A DNA stretch of 64,000 bases from Lachnospiraceae bacterium (GTDB taxonomy: Bacteria; Bacillota; Clostridia; Lachnospirales; Anaerotignaceae): positions 83,833 to 147,832 of the forward strand of contig JAHZEA010000003.1 of NCBI GenBank assembly GCA_019422065.1, read 5' to 3'. The position numbers and the translations under genes are program-made. Below, piece after piece: positions 35,477-44,390 of the stretch. Every line of letters starts with the position of its first letter. Position 1 is the stretch's first letter. The notes under the pieces were generated by a model. That model had not been told where the DNA came from and made no database searches. It saw nothing but the letters and a program-made list of their open reading frames with translations.

Positions 35477-35938
35477 TTAAAATTCCTTCATAAGGTTAAC
35501 CATTTCAATAGCTGAAAGAGCGCAGTCGTAACCTTTGTTGCCGCTCTTTGTGCCGGCTCTTTCAATAGCCTGTTCAATGTTTTCTGTTGTTACTACACCA
35601 AAAAGCACTGGGATTCCAGTTTTAAGCCCAACCTGTGCAACACCCTTTGAAACTTCGTTGCATACATAATCATAGTGGCTTGTAGCGCCTCTTATAACAG
35701 CACCAAGGCAAATTACAGCGTCGTATTTTCCGCTTTCTGCCATTTTCTGTGCTACAACAGGTATTTCAAATGCACCCGGAACCCATGCAAGTGAAATATC
35801 ATCATCTTCTACACCATGACGCACAAGACCGTCTACAGCACCTGAAACAAGCTTTGATACTATAAATTCATTAAACCTTGAAGCAACAAGGCCTACCTTC
35901 ATCTTTTGTCCTATAACTTTTCCTTCAAAAACTTTCAT
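35477..35938 (-). CDS. ribH: 6,7-dimethyl-8-ribityllumazine synthase
   Basis: 153 residues. [57 protein letters not shown] (catalytic His) and [20 protein letters not shown] are the standard blocks. It condenses the RibB and pyrimidine products to the lumazine. Last gene of ribD-ribE-ribBA-ribH. Confidence 0.97.
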   Translation of the reverse strand: MKVFEGKVIGQKMKVGLVASRFNEFIVSKLVSGAVDGLVRHGVEDDDISLAWVPGAFEIPVVAQKMAESGKYDAVICLGAVIRGATSHYDYVCNEVSKGVAQVGLKTGIPVLFGVVTTENIEQAIERAGTKSGNKGYDCALSAIEMVNLMKEF

Positions 35939-35962
35939 TGTATTGTCCTCCTTGTATTTGTA

Positions 35963-37162
35963 TTATAAATGAAGAATGTGTCCCATTTTTTCTTTCTTAA
36001 TTTTCATGTAAAAATCAGCCTGATGCATGTGTTCCGGCTCAATAGGCACCCTTTCAACAATCTCAATGCCGTAGTCTGAAAGACCGTCTATCTTTTTAGG
36101 GTTGTTTGTCATAATGCGGAGCTTGCTCATGCCCAAATCTTTTATAATCTGTGCTCCTGAGCTGTAGTCCCTTAAATCCGGCGCAAAGCCTAAAGCCACA
36201 TTAGCCTCAACAGTGTCAAGGCCTTCTTCCTGAAGCTTATAAGCCTTAATTTTGTTAATAATGCCTATTCCACGGCCTTCCTGTCTTAAATAAACAAGGG
36301 CGCCTCTGCCTTCTTTTGCAATCATTTTCATAGCTGTATGAAGCTGGTCACCGCAGTCGCACTTAGCAGAGCCGAAAACATCGCCTGTAAGGCACTCGGA
36401 ATGAACTCTTATAAGCACCGGCTCACCGTTTGCTACATCACCCATTGTAAGAGCAATGTGCTGTTCGCCTGTTTTTGAGTTTTCGTAACCGTAAATTTTA
36501 AAATCACCATATCTTGTAGGCAGATTAGCTTCAGCGGCTCTTTCAATAGTCTTTTCATTGCGCCTTCTCCAGCTCTGAATAGCCTTTATTGTAGTAAATT
36601 TAAGGCCGTGCTCTTTGGCAAACTCTATAAGCTGTGATTTTCTCATCATTGTGCCGTCTTCTGCCATAATCTCACAGCAAAGACCCATTTCCTTAAGTCC
36701 GGCAATACGCATTAAATCCACAGTAGCCTCTGTGTGTCCGTTTCTCTGTAAAACTCCGCCCGGCTTAGCCTCAAGAGGGAACATGTGTCCCGGACGTCTG
36801 AAATCAGATGGCTTTGCGTCATCCTCAGCGGCCTTCATAGCTGTAATAGAGCGTTCATAAGCAGAAATACCTGTTGTTGTTGAAATATGGTCAATAGAAA
36901 CAGTAAAAGCTGTGCAGTGGTTATCTGTATTGTTGTCTACCATCTGTTTAAGACGTAATTTTTCTGTATATTCCTCACTCATAGGCATACATATAAGGCC
37001 TTTTGCATAGCATGCCATAAAATTTACATTTTCCTGTGTAGCAAACTGAGCGGCGCATATAAGGTCGCCTTCGTTTTCCCTATCCGGGTCATCTGTGCAT
37101 ACAATTATTTTTCCGTTTCTTAAGTCCTCTACAACTTCTTCTATTGTGTTAAATTCAAACAT
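35963..37162 (-). CDS. ribBA: Bifunctional DHBP synthase / GTP cyclohydrolase II
   Basis: 399 residues. RibB half (1-200): [40 protein letters not shown] and [15 protein letters not shown]. RibA half (205-399): [22 protein letters not shown] (Zn cysteines), [16 protein letters not shown] and [11 protein letters not shown]. Both active sites look intact. It supplies both starting branches of riboflavin synthesis. Confidence 0.97.
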   Translation of the reverse strand: MFEFNTIEEVVEDLRNGKIIVCTDDPDRENEGDLICAAQFATQENVNFMACYAKGLICMPMSEEYTEKLRLKQMVDNNTDNHCTAFTVSIDHISTTTGISAYERSITAMKAAEDDAKPSDFRRPGHMFPLEAKPGGVLQRNGHTEATVDLMRIAGLKEMGLCCEIMAEDGTMMRKSQLIEFAKEHGLKFTTIKAIQSWRRRNEKTIERAAEANLPTRYGDFKIYGYENSKTGEQHIALTMGDVANGEPVLIRVHSECLTGDVFGSAKCDCGDQLHTAMKMIAKEGRGALVYLRQEGRGIGIINKIKAYKLQEEGLDTVEANVALGFAPDLRDYSSGAQIIKDLGMSKLRIMTNNPKKIDGLSDYGIEIVERVPIEPEHMHQADFYMKIKKEKMGHILHL

Positions 37163-37181
37163 TGTTTTATCCTCCCAATAT

Positions 37182-37835
37182 TTAAAATCCGTATTTTGTC
37201 AAAAACTCACGTGTAATTTTGCTTTCTCTTTTTGTCTCCTGCTCTTTTGTTAAACCTAAGAGCTTTTCTATATATTTGCCAGTAATGTCGTTTTCAAGAT
37301 TAACAACATCACCTTTGTTTTTCATTAATAAAGTTGTATTTGCTCCTGTGTGGGGTATGATTGAAACCGCAAAATCCGTTTGGCTTACTCTTGCCACAGT
37401 AAGGCTTATGCCGTCTATGGCTATGGAGCCTTTTTCAACTATAAGACGCAGTATTTCAGGTGTTGTTCTAATAGTTACCCAAACGGCAATATCGTCTTTT
37501 GTTAAGTCCGAAATAACACCTGTTCCGTCTATGTGCCCTGAAACTATGTGCCCGCCAAACCTGCCGTTTGCCGCCATGGCTCTTTCAAGGTTAACTTTGG
37601 AACCAGTTTTAAGACTGCCTAAAGAGCTTCTCATAAGTGTTTCATTCATAACATCTGCCTTAAATATATTTCCGGAATACTCCGTTACAGTAAGGCATAC
37701 ACCATTTACGGCAATACTGTCGCCTAAATGAATATCATCAAATATTTTGCTTCCTTCAATAGAAAGCTCAGCACTTTTTGCGCCCTTTTTTACAGCCTTT
37801 ACAGTGCCCAGCTCCTCTATAATGCCTGTAAACAC
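37182..37835 (-). CDS. ribE: Riboflavin synthase alpha chain
   Basis: 217 residues in two lumazine-binding repeats: [15 protein letters not shown] and [12 protein letters not shown] in the first, [13 protein letters not shown] and GISLTVARV in the second. It dismutates two lumazines to riboflavin. Four bases lie between it and ribD. The gene is also called ribC in Bacillus nomenclature (ribE there). Confidence 0.96.
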   Translation of the reverse strand: MFTGIIEELGTVKAVKKGAKSAELSIEGSKIFDDIHLGDSIAVNGVCLTVTEYSGNIFKADVMNETLMRSSLGSLKTGSKVNLERAMAANGRFGGHIVSGHIDGTGVISDLTKDDIAVWVTIRTTPEILRLIVEKGSIAIDGISLTVARVSQTDFAVSIIPHTGANTTLLMKNKGDVVNLENDITGKYIEKLLGLTKEQETKRESKITREFLTKYGF

Positions 37836-37838
37836 TTT

Positions 37839-38930
37839 TTATTCCTCCTTTTTGTATGTAAGAAGGACATCACCGTCTATAATATCCGTTTTACACAGCT
37901 TAAATTTAAAAGCGTCTCTTACTTCTTCAATTCCTGCTCCGCCAACAGGTGTTTTGGCTTTTCCGCCGAATATAACAGGCCCTACATAAACATTAACCTC
38001 GTTTACAATTCCGGCTTTAAGAGCACTGTAATTAAGTTCTCCGCCGCCTTCCAATAAAATAGAGTCAATGCCTTTTTGTCCCAATATTTCCATAAGATTT
38101 TTTAAATCCACAAAGCCGTCTTTTTCCTGTACCTCTAAAATCTCACAGCCGGCATTTTCAAGTGTTTCTGTTTTTTTATTGTCTTTGTTACAGCAAGCAA
38201 TAATTGTTTTAATGTCTTTTGCGGTTTTAACAATATTGCTCTCCTCAGAAATATTAAGGTGTGAGTCGCAAATAATTCTTACAGGATTTCGTGCATTTTC
38301 AATTCGGCAGTTAAGCATAGGATTGTCGCTTTTAACTGTTCCCATACCTGCCATTATTCCCATTAAATTATTCCTTAAACTGTGAACGCTTTTTCGCGAT
38401 TTCTCGTTTGTTATCCACTGGGATTTTCCTGTTACAGTAGCTATTTTGCCGTCCATTGTCATGGCGTACTTCATAACAACATAAGGCGTTTTGTGTGTAA
38501 TATAATGGAAAAATACACTGTTTATGCTGTCACATTCTTCACGCATAAAATCCTCTGTTACTTTAATTCCGTTTTCACGCAGTATATTTGCGCCTTTTCC
38601 GGCAACAAGGGGATTAGGGTCGCGGGAACCAATTACAACCTCACCTATACCAGCTTCAATAATAATTTCAGTACACGGCGGTGTCTTTCCATAATGACAG
38701 CAAGGCTCTAAAGTGACATATAAAACAGCGCCTTTAAGAGCTTCTTTGTCACTGCATGATAAAATAGCATTTCTTTCGGCATGAAAACCGCCATACTTCA
38801 TGTGGTAGCCTTCTGATATAATTTTTCCGTCTTTAACAATAACAGCGCCTACCTTAGGATTAGGATTTACTTTACCTTCTCCCTTAAGAGCCAACTCAAT
38901 GGCTCTTTTCATAAACTTTTCCTCATACAA
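37839..38930 (-). CDS. ribD: Riboflavin biosynthesis deaminase/reductase RibD
   Basis: About 363 residues. Deaminase domain: KVNPNPKVGAVIVKDGK, HAERNAIL and PCCHYGKTPPCTE (Zn ligands). Reductase domain: VMKYAMTMDGKIATVTGKS and LLEGGGELNYSALKAG. The start is taken as TTG 38930 (MYEEKFMKRAIELA), 9 bases from GGGAG; ATG codons at 38939 and 38936 are too close to that site, and the open frame upstream runs through the riboswitch terminator. First gene of the operon. Confidence 0.95.
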   Translation of the reverse strand: MYEEKFMKRAIELALKGEGKVNPNPKVGAVIVKDGKIISEGYHMKYGGFHAERNAILSCSDKEALKGAVLYVTLEPCCHYGKTPPCTEIIIEAGIGEVVIGSRDPNPLVAGKGANILRENGIKVTEDFMREECDSINSVFFHYITHKTPYVVMKYAMTMDGKIATVTGKSQWITNEKSRKSVHSLRNNLMGIMAGMGTVKSDNPMLNCRIENARNPVRIICDSHLNISEESNIVKTAKDIKTIIACCNKDNKKTETLENAGCEILEVQEKDGFVDLKNLMEILGQKGIDSILLEGGGELNYSALKAGIVNEVNVYVGPVIFGGKAKTPVGGAGIEEVRDAFKFKLCKTDIIDGDVLLTYKKEE

Positions 38931-38968
38931 AATCATCATCTCCCAAAAATTAAAATCTTTGGGGCAAT

Positions 38969-38998
38969 AAAAAACCTCGGAATACATAAATTCCGAGG
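38969..38998 (-). terminator. FMN-riboswitch expression-platform terminator
   Basis: CCTCGGAAT/ATTCCGAGG stem followed by TTTTTTATTG on the minus strand, between the FMN aptamer and ribD; it fits transcription termination when FMN is bound. Confidence 0.9.
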
Positions 38999-39056
38999 CA
39001 ATAAAAGCAATATAAACGCGCGGTGTTCAAAGAACAACGCAAATAAAATATATCAT

Positions 39057-39166
39057 ATCTTCTTCCATCCAGACTATACTGTCGGCCTCGGAATTTCACC
39101 GAATCATGCCAAAAAGGCTCGCGGGCTATACCGCCGGTAGGGACTTGCACCCTGCCCCGAAGATTT
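39057..39166 (-). ncRNA. FMN riboswitch (RFN element)
   Basis: On the minus strand the conserved FMN-aptamer string occurs: CTTCGGGGCAGGGTG, then CCCTACCGGCGGTATAGCCC, GCGAGCC, GATTCGGTGAAATTCCGAGG and CCGACAGTATAGTCTGGATG, ending GAAGAAG. P1 pairs ATCTTC with GAAGAT. It controls the ribDEBAH operon through the terminator that follows. Confidence 0.97.
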
Positions 39167-39190
39167 TGTATTAGTATTAAGTTTGACATA

Positions 39191-39219
39191 ATTTTAGCAC
39201 ACTGCGCTAAATATTTCAA
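39191..39219 (-). promoter_or_regulatory. rib operon promoter
   Basis: Minus strand: TTGAAA (39219-39214), 17-base spacer, TAAAAT (39196-39191), about 25 bases ahead of the FMN aptamer. Confidence 0.75.
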
Positions 39220-39310
39220 TGGGATTTTTTAAATTACATTAATTAATTCAAAAACAGCATAAAATAAAGTTTTTAATGAAATAATTAACAATATAAAAAA
39301 TATTTATTAC

Positions 39311-39352
39311 GTTGTAAAAACAACATAAATTTTCAAAAATACAATTTATACT
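39311..39352 (+). promoter_or_regulatory. Candidate activator-dependent promoter of hcp
   Basis: TATACT (39347-39352) has no good -35 box, but the palindrome GTTGT-AAAA-ACAAC (39311-39324) is centred about 41.5 bases before the expected start, the usual place for a CRP/FNR-type activator such as HcpR. Site assignment is inference. Confidence 0.4.
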
Positions 39353-39385
39353 TAATGCATAACAAATTGAGAGGAGATTAAACAA

Positions 39386-40963
39386 ATGGATAAAATGTTC
39401 TGTTTCCAGTGTGAACAAACTGCCGGCTGTTCAGGCTGTAAAGCTTCTGCCGGTGTATGCGGTAAAAAATCATCAACAGCAAACCTTCAGGACGAGCTTA
39501 CAGGCGCACTTATTGGCCTTTCAAAAAGCCTCTGCCCTAAATGTATAAACGATAAAACAGATAAAATTATGCTTGAAGGTCTTTTTACAACTGTAACAAA
39601 CGTAAATTTCAACGATGAAACAATACAGGAATTAATTGATAAAGTAAATAACTTAAAACTTGAAATAACCAAAAACAACAAGACAACACCTTGCCCAAAT
39701 TATGATTTAACAACTCTTTGGCACGCAAACGAGGATATTCGCTCTTTAAAATCCCTTATTCTTTTTGGCATAAGAGGAATGGCGGCTTACGCTTACCACG
39801 CAATGGTTCTTGGCTATAAAGAAAAAGAAGTAACAGACTTTATATATAAAGCTCTTAATACTGTAGGCGATGACAACCAGACAATGGAAACACTTCTTCC
39901 GGTTGTAATGGAAGTGGGCAAAGTAAACCTTAGCTGTATGGCACTTCTTGATAAAGCCAATACAGAAACATTCGGCAACCCAACACCTGTCACAGTGCCT
40001 TTAAAAGTAGAAAAAGGACCGTTTATAGTAATTTCAGGCCATGACCTTTACGACCTTAAACTTCTTTTGGAACAGACAAAGGACAAAGGCATAAATATTT
40101 ATACTCATGGTGAAATGCTTCCTGCTCACGGCTACCCGCTTTTAAAACAGTATCCTCATTTAAAAGGCAACTTCGGTACGGCATGGCAGAACCAGCAGAA
40201 AGAGTTCGACAACATTCCAGCTCCTGTACTATTTACAACAAACTGTATAATGCCTGTTAAAGAAAGCTACAGCGACAGAGTATTTACAACAGAAGTTGTT
40301 TCATACCCGGGCATGGTGCATATAGGCGAAGACAAAGACTTTACACCTGTTATAAATAAAGCTCTTGAGCTTGGCGGCTATAAAGAAGACAAAGTGTTTA
40401 CAGGCATAAACGGCGGCAGTCAGGTAACAACAGGTTTTGGACATAACACTGTTCTTTCTGTTGCCGATAAAGTTATAGAAGCCGTTAAATCAGGCGCTAT
40501 AAAGCATTTCTTCCTTGTTGGCGGCTGTGACGGAGCTAAAACAGGCCGTAACTACTATACAGAATTTGTAAAACAGACACCTAAAGACTCAGTTGTTTTA
40601 ACTCTTGCCTGCGGCAAATACCGTTTTAACGACTTGGATTTAGGCACTATAGGCGGCCTTCCTCGTATTATGGATATGGGCCAGTGTAACGACGCATACA
40701 GCGCAATTAAAGTTGCCGTTGCCCTTTCAGAAGCATTTAACTGCGGTGTAAATGAGCTTCCTCTTTCAATGGTGCTTTCTTGGTATGAGCAGAAAGCTGT
40801 TTGTATACTCCTTACACTCCTTTATTTAGGAATTAAAAATATATACCTCGGCCCTACACTTCCGGCCTTTGTCTCCCCTAACGTGCTTAATTATCTAGTT
40901 GAAAACTTCAATATTTCACCAATAAGCACACCGGAAGAAGACCTTAAAAAAATTCTGGGCTGA
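39386..40963 (+). CDS. hcp: Hydroxylamine reductase (hybrid-cluster protein)
   Basis: 525 residues. The N-terminal cysteine set CFQCEQTAGCSGCKASAGVCG binds the first Fe-S cluster; TTNCIMPVKESYSDRVFTTE, GGCDGAKTGRNYYTEF and LTLACGKYRFNDLDLG carry ligands of the hybrid Fe-S-O cluster. It reduces hydroxylamine and nitric-oxide-derived species in anaerobes. GAGAGGAG precedes ATG 39386. No hcr partner gene adjoins it; its reductase must be elsewhere. Confidence 0.96.
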   Translation: MDKMFCFQCEQTAGCSGCKASAGVCGKKSSTANLQDELTGALIGLSKSLCPKCINDKTDKIMLEGLFTTVTNVNFNDETIQELIDKVNNLKLEITKNNKTTPCPNYDLTTLWHANEDIRSLKSLILFGIRGMAAYAYHAMVLGYKEKEVTDFIYKALNTVGDDNQTMETLLPVVMEVGKVNLSCMALLDKANTETFGNPTPVTVPLKVEKGPFIVISGHDLYDLKLLLEQTKDKGINIYTHGEMLPAHGYPLLKQYPHLKGNFGTAWQNQQKEFDNIPAPVLFTTNCIMPVKESYSDRVFTTEVVSYPGMVHIGEDKDFTPVINKALELGGYKEDKVFTGINGGSQVTTGFGHNTVLSVADKVIEAVKSGAIKHFFLVGGCDGAKTGRNYYTEFVKQTPKDSVVLTLACGKYRFNDLDLGTIGGLPRIMDMGQCNDAYSAIKVAVALSEAFNCGVNELPLSMVLSWYEQKAVCILLTLLYLGIKNIYLGPTLPAFVSPNVLNYLVENFNISPISTPEEDLKKILG

Positions 40964-40980
40964 TTAAAAAATATCTATAC

Positions 40981-41012
40981 AAGAGTATGGCTTTAAATAA
41001 AGTCATACTCTT
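40981..41012. terminator. Terminator between hcp and the XRE gene
   Basis: AAGAGTATG-CTTT/AAAG-CATACTCTT stem followed by TCTTTTATTTT on the plus strand; convergent with the XRE gene, so probably shared. Confidence 0.85.
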
Positions 41013-41016
41013 TCTT

Positions 41017-41259
41017 TTATTTTACCTCTTGCTCCAAATCATCAAAAATCTCAGATTCAAAAAAATCCCTAATAGTTATGTTTAACCCGTCACATATTTT
41101 TTTAACTGTTGAAACAGTCATGCTTTTGTTTCTTCCGCTTATTATGTTGTTAAGCGTTGACTGAGTAATTCCACACATAGTAGACAATTTGTTTATAGTA
41201 ATATTTCTTTCGTCACATAACTCAATTATTCTAAGTTTAACCGCATTTCCTATCTGCAT
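41017..41259 (-). CDS. XRE-family transcriptional regulator
   Basis: 80 residues with a full HTH domain: RNITINKLSTMCGITQSTLNN near 18-38, IISGRNKSMTVSTVKKICDGLN after it, and an acidic tail. No effector domain. It is divergent from two small membrane-protein genes across a 193-base gap that holds a perfect 14-base palindrome, so it probably controls them. Confidence 0.88.
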   Translation of the reverse strand: MQIGNAVKLRIIELCDERNITINKLSTMCGITQSTLNNIISGRNKSMTVSTVKKICDGLNITIRDFFESEIFDDLEQEVK

Positions 41260-41328
41260 AATATCATTTCTCCAAACTATATATTTTTTGTTACAAGTTT
41301 AGAGTAATTTGTTTTAGCAAAAATAATT

Positions 41329-41368
41329 AACTCAATTGAGTTGACTTTTTCTTTTATTATGCTATACT
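41329..41368 (+). promoter_or_regulatory. Promoter with palindromic operator for the membrane-protein pair
   Basis: TTGACT (41341-41346), 16-base spacer, TATACT (41363-41368). The perfect palindrome AACTCAATTGAGTT (41329-41342) overlaps the -35 box, as expected for repression by the divergent XRE protein. Confidence 0.65.
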
Positions 41369-41452
41369 TAAACATAAATTAGTACTAATTTTGATACGTT
41401 TTGTAATTTAAAGAATTTTTATGAAATCACAGCTAAACAGGGGGAATTTAAC

Positions 41453-41836
41453 ATGTTTACAAGGTTATTTGGAGAAACTGAAAAAATACAGTTTAAAAAT
41501 CTTAAACCAAAAGCCATTTTAACTATTTTAGGCTTAATAGTAGGATTAGTTGGTGTTTTATTAACTTTGATAGGAATTGAGTCATTAGGAGAAACTCTTT
41601 TAAGTATTTCTGGAATTATATTATTCATATTGCTATTCATTTGGGGATTTGGAGCAATTAGGGCATTATTTGGATTCTCTACAATAGGAGCTATTTTTTC
41701 TGGAAATGTAGTTTTTGGAGTTGTAATTTTTGTTTTTTGCATGATGGCAGCGTATTTTATAAGCATTTTCATTGCTTTTTTAGGTGTAAGTAGATTTATA
41801 TATTTAAAAATCAAGTTTTCTCAAAACAGGAGGTAA
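41453..41836 (+). CDS. Small membrane protein, four helices, unknown function
   Basis: 127 residues with hydrophobic spans near 24-42 (ILTILGLIVGLVGVLLTLIG), 50-68, 75-95 and 100-120, and basic ends (SRFIYLKIKFSQNRR). I do not recognise a family with confidence. Coding is supported by a GGGGGAA-type ribosome site (AGGGGGAATTTAAC) before ATG 41453, 4-base spacing to the next gene with AGGAGG, and lack of a good competing frame. Somewhat more AT-rich than neighbouring genes. Confidence 0.75.
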   Translation: MFTRLFGETEKIQFKNLKPKAILTILGLIVGLVGVLLTLIGIESLGETLLSISGIILFILLFIWGFGAIRALFGFSTIGAIFSGNVVFGVVIFVFCMMAAYFISIFIAFLGVSRFIYLKIKFSQNRR

Positions 41837-41840
41837 TATA

Positions 41841-42404
41841 ATGTCAGCTTTTGGCTCTCCTTGGAATGATATTGATAAAACAAAACCCCAAACTCCTTAT
41901 GTAGTTGATAACGACGGTTGGGGTTGGTTTTTACTATTTATTATAGTTGCACTACCGTTTTTGCTTCTTTTTGGTGTTATATTTAAAATTTCTAACTTTA
42001 TATGTTTGCATCCAATTCTGTCAGCTTTAGTTTTTTTAGTCATATCATCTATAACAGGTATATTTATATATAGCAAGCACACCACAAAACATAAGTTTTG
42101 TGGTGTAATTTCAACTGTAATAACTTTTTTGCCTTTAGGCCTTGTAACGGTTATTTATACTATTCCTCATGTTATGTTTGAAGACTCGTTTTCTTCATTT
42201 TTTGATTTGATTCTTATTGAATTATTTTTGTTAGGCTTTATATATTTTATATTGGCAATATGCAGATTATTAAAAAATGGATTAACACATCTTTTAATAA
42301 GTATTGTGTTCTTTTCTTTATCACTTTTAATAATAAAATCACTAGTTGCATCTGAATCAGGAATCATTACATTAGAATCACTTTACATTCTATACGGTTT
42401 TTAA
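41841..42404 (+). CDS. Membrane protein, about five helices, unknown function
   Basis: 187 residues. A soluble, Trp/Asp-rich N-terminus (FGSPWNDIDKTKPQTPY, DNDGWGWF) leads into hydrophobic segments near 29-48, 60-76, 88-107, 118-142 and 148-168. Not recognised. AGGAGG is well placed before ATG 41841, and it is almost certainly cotranscribed with the gene before it. A terminator closes the pair. Confidence 0.75.
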   Translation: MSAFGSPWNDIDKTKPQTPYVVDNDGWGWFLLFIIVALPFLLLFGVIFKISNFICLHPILSALVFLVISSITGIFIYSKHTTKHKFCGVISTVITFLPLGLVTVIYTIPHVMFEDSFSSFFDLILIELFLLGFIYFILAICRLLKNGLTHLLISIVFFSLSLLIIKSLVASESGIITLESLYILYGF

Positions 42405-42450
42405 TCAAATTGTCTTACTAAACAGCAACTAAATATATAAATAAAAATTT

Positions 42451-42493
42451 AAAGAGCATAAATTGTTTGATATTCAGACTATTTATGCTCTTT
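42451..42493. terminator. Terminator after the membrane-protein pair
   Basis: AAAGAGCATAAAT/ATTTATGCTCTTT perfect 13-base stem followed by TAAAATA; T-rich end on the plus strand. Confidence 0.85.
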
Positions 42494-42552
42494 TAAAATA
42501 CTTTTTTGCAAGTAATTTAAATTCCATATTTCAAAAATATAATCTTATTAAT

Positions 42553-42618
42553 GTAAAGTAAACTTGACAAAACAACTCTTTCATATTAGAATAAAATTGT
42601 AAAGGAAACTTGTCAAAG
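42553..42618 (+). promoter_or_regulatory. Promoter flanked by direct repeats (XRE/4TM module)
   Basis: TTGACA (42564-42569), 17-base spacer, TAGAAT (42587-42592). GTAAAGTAAACTTGACAAA (42553) is repeated as GTAAAGGAAACTTGTCAAA at 42599, one copy over the -35 box and one downstream of the start, a probable repressor site pair. Confidence 0.6.
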
Positions 42619-42629
42619 GCGGTGATTAA

Positions 42630-42836
42630 TTGAAAAACTATGTTGAGCAGCTGCGAAAGGAGCGTGGCTTAAATCAGGATGAACTGGCAAAAATACTTCG
42701 TGTGTCAAGACAAACCATAAGCTCTATTGAAAACGGCAAATATAATCCGTCTTTGGAACTGGCTTTTGCAATTTCTGATTTTTTCCAAAAAAGCATAGAA
42801 GAAATTTTTATATATGAGAGGGGGACAAAAAAATGA
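42630..42836 (+). CDS. Small XRE-family regulator
   Basis: 68 residues, almost only HTH: GLNQDELAKILRVSRQTISS and IENGKYNPSLELAFAISDFF, the type found in Bacillus and Clostridium paired with a small membrane protein. Starts at TTG 42630 with AAAGGCGG ahead. It overlaps the following gene by 4 bases (ATGA). Likely autoregulated through the repeats at its promoter. Confidence 0.9.
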   Translation: MKNYVEQLRKERGLNQDELAKILRVSRQTISSIENGKYNPSLELAFAISDFFQKSIEEIFIYERGTKK

Positions 42837-43276
42837 AAAAGAGTCATTTAATAACTGGCATAGTTTATATTTTAATAGGAATTGTTTTTCTTCTTGCCGC
42901 CTTGTTTACCGAAACAAAAGTTGATTCTCTGCTTTTCGGTTTTGCCGGCGCATGCATTGGCCCGGGAATATTAATGACATGCAAATACTTTTATTGGTCA
43001 TCACCTAAAAACAAAGCCGTTTATGAAGAAAAAATGGAATTGGAACAGATAGAACTCCACGACGAAATGAAAAATATAATTCGCTGTAAAACAGCAATGT
43101 ATTTATATATTGCCGGTCTTTTCATAATTTCTTTTTCAATGGTAGTATTTTCTGTTCTGGATTCTTTGGAAATTCTGAAAAACGGGAATATTTTTGTTTT
43201 CTATCTTGCCGGATATATGGCATTTCAAATTGTAGGCGGACGGATAATATATAAACGCATTATGAAGAAATATTAA
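42833..43276 (+). CDS. Four-helix membrane protein paired with XRE regulator
   Basis: 147 residues: helices near 6-24 (LITGIVYILIGIVFLLAAL), 33-50, 88-108 and 120-138, with a charged cytoplasmic loop (KNKAVYEEKMELEQIELHDE) between the second and third. Not assigned to a characterised family; such proteins commonly travel with small XRE regulators and are suspected membrane sensors. Translationally coupled to the regulator. Confidence 0.8.
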   Translation: MKKSHLITGIVYILIGIVFLLAALFTETKVDSLLFGFAGACIGPGILMTCKYFYWSSPKNKAVYEEKMELEQIELHDEMKNIIRCKTAMYLYIAGLFIISFSMVVFSVLDSLEILKNGNIFVFYLAGYMAFQIVGGRIIYKRIMKKY

Positions 43277-43298
43277 ATTTTAAATTCAAACAAAAAAC

Positions 43299-43325
43299 AG
43301 CGGACAGGCAAAAAACCTGTCCGCT
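43299..43325. terminator. Terminator at the end of acd-etf operon 2
   Basis: AGCGGACAGG/CCTGTCCGCT perfect stem; the minus strand continues GTTTTTTGTTTG, the plus strand AAACTTTTTTATAA, so it works in both directions. Confidence 0.92.
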
Positions 43326-43366
43326 AAACTTTTTTATAATTTTTCTAAACTTTTCTATATTATAAA

Positions 43367-44368
43367 TTACTGAGCGTTTTTAGCAGCTTTAACTTTAGCA
43401 ACAGCCTCTGTAAGTTTAGGTATAATAACCTTAACATCGCCAACAATACCAAGGTCAGCTATGTCAAATATAGGAGCTGTGTCGTTCTTGTTAATAGCTA
43501 TAATGTACTCTGAACCCTCCATGCCGGCAACGTGCTGAATAGCACCTGAAATACCGCATGCCATGTAAAGGTCAGGTCTAACTGTTTTACCTGTCTGTCC
43601 AACCTGTCTGTCTTTGTCAATCCAGCCAGCGTCAACATTTGCTCTTGATGATGAAATTTCACCGCCAAGAACGTCAGCAAGTTTCTGAAGTTCGCCAAAG
43701 AACTCTGGGCTGCCGATACCACGTCCGCCAGATACAAGGTATTTAGCTTCTGTAATATCAACTGTCTTTTTGTCTTCTTTAATAACTTCTTTAATTTTAA
43801 CAACAGGAGTCTTGAACTCAACTTTAACTTCTTCAACTTCGCCTGTTCTTGTTGTGTCTTTAGCAAGAGCCTGCATAACACCAGGACGAACTGTTGCCAT
43901 CTGTGGTCTGTGGTTCTTGCAAAGGATAGTAGCCATAATGTTACCACCAAATGCAGGACGAGTCATTCTAAGAAGTTTTGTTTCTGGGTCAATGTCAAGA
44001 CCTGTGCAGTCTGCTGTAAGACCTGTATGTATTCTTGCAGATACTCTAGGAGCAAGGTCACGGCCTATTGAAGAAGCACCGAAAAGGAAAACTTCTGGGT
44101 CGTATTTTTTAATAACAGCTGTTACAGCGTCTGCATAAGGCTCTGTAAGATACTCTTTGAGCATAGGGTCGTCAACTACAACAACCTTGTCAGCGCCAAA
44201 CTGAATGCAAACTTCTGCTTTGTTTTTAATATCTGAGCCAAGGAGTACGGCAACAACTTTCTGGCCAAGGTCAGCGGCAAGTTTTGTAGCCTCGCCGATA
44301 AGCTCGATACCTACTTTTGCCAATTCTCCATCTCTTTGTTCCATTAATACAAATACGTCTTTACTCAT
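43367..44368 (-). CDS. etfA: Electron transfer flavoprotein alpha subunit, copy 2
   Basis: About 333 residues from ATG 44368 (GGAGGAG upstream); an in-frame upstream start at 44389 would overlap etfB. FAD domain: LVSGGRGIGSPEFFGELQ, SSRANVDAGWIDKDRQVGQT and SGAIQHVAGMEGSEY. Lacks the 14-residue loop found in copy 1. Partner of the adjacent EtfB. Confidence 0.95.
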   Translation of the reverse strand: MSKDVFVLMEQRDGELAKVGIELIGEATKLAADLGQKVVAVLLGSDIKNKAEVCIQFGADKVVVVDDPMLKEYLTEPYADAVTAVIKKYDPEVFLFGASSIGRDLAPRVSARIHTGLTADCTGLDIDPETKLLRMTRPAFGGNIMATILCKNHRPQMATVRPGVMQALAKDTTRTGEVEEVKVEFKTPVVKIKEVIKEDKKTVDITEAKYLVSGGRGIGSPEFFGELQKLADVLGGEISSSRANVDAGWIDKDRQVGQTGKTVRPDLYMACGISGAIQHVAGMEGSEYIIAINKNDTAPIFDIADLGIVGDVKVIIPKLTEAVAKVKAAKNAQ

Positions 44369-44390
44369 CGTAGGATTCTCCTCCTTCAAC

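Noticed and set aside
41419..41814. Minus-strand 131-codon frame over the first membrane-protein gene
   Set aside because: The plus strand has hydrophobic helices, a ribosome site and operon context; the minus frame is Asn/Ile/Lys/Pro-rich with no signal.
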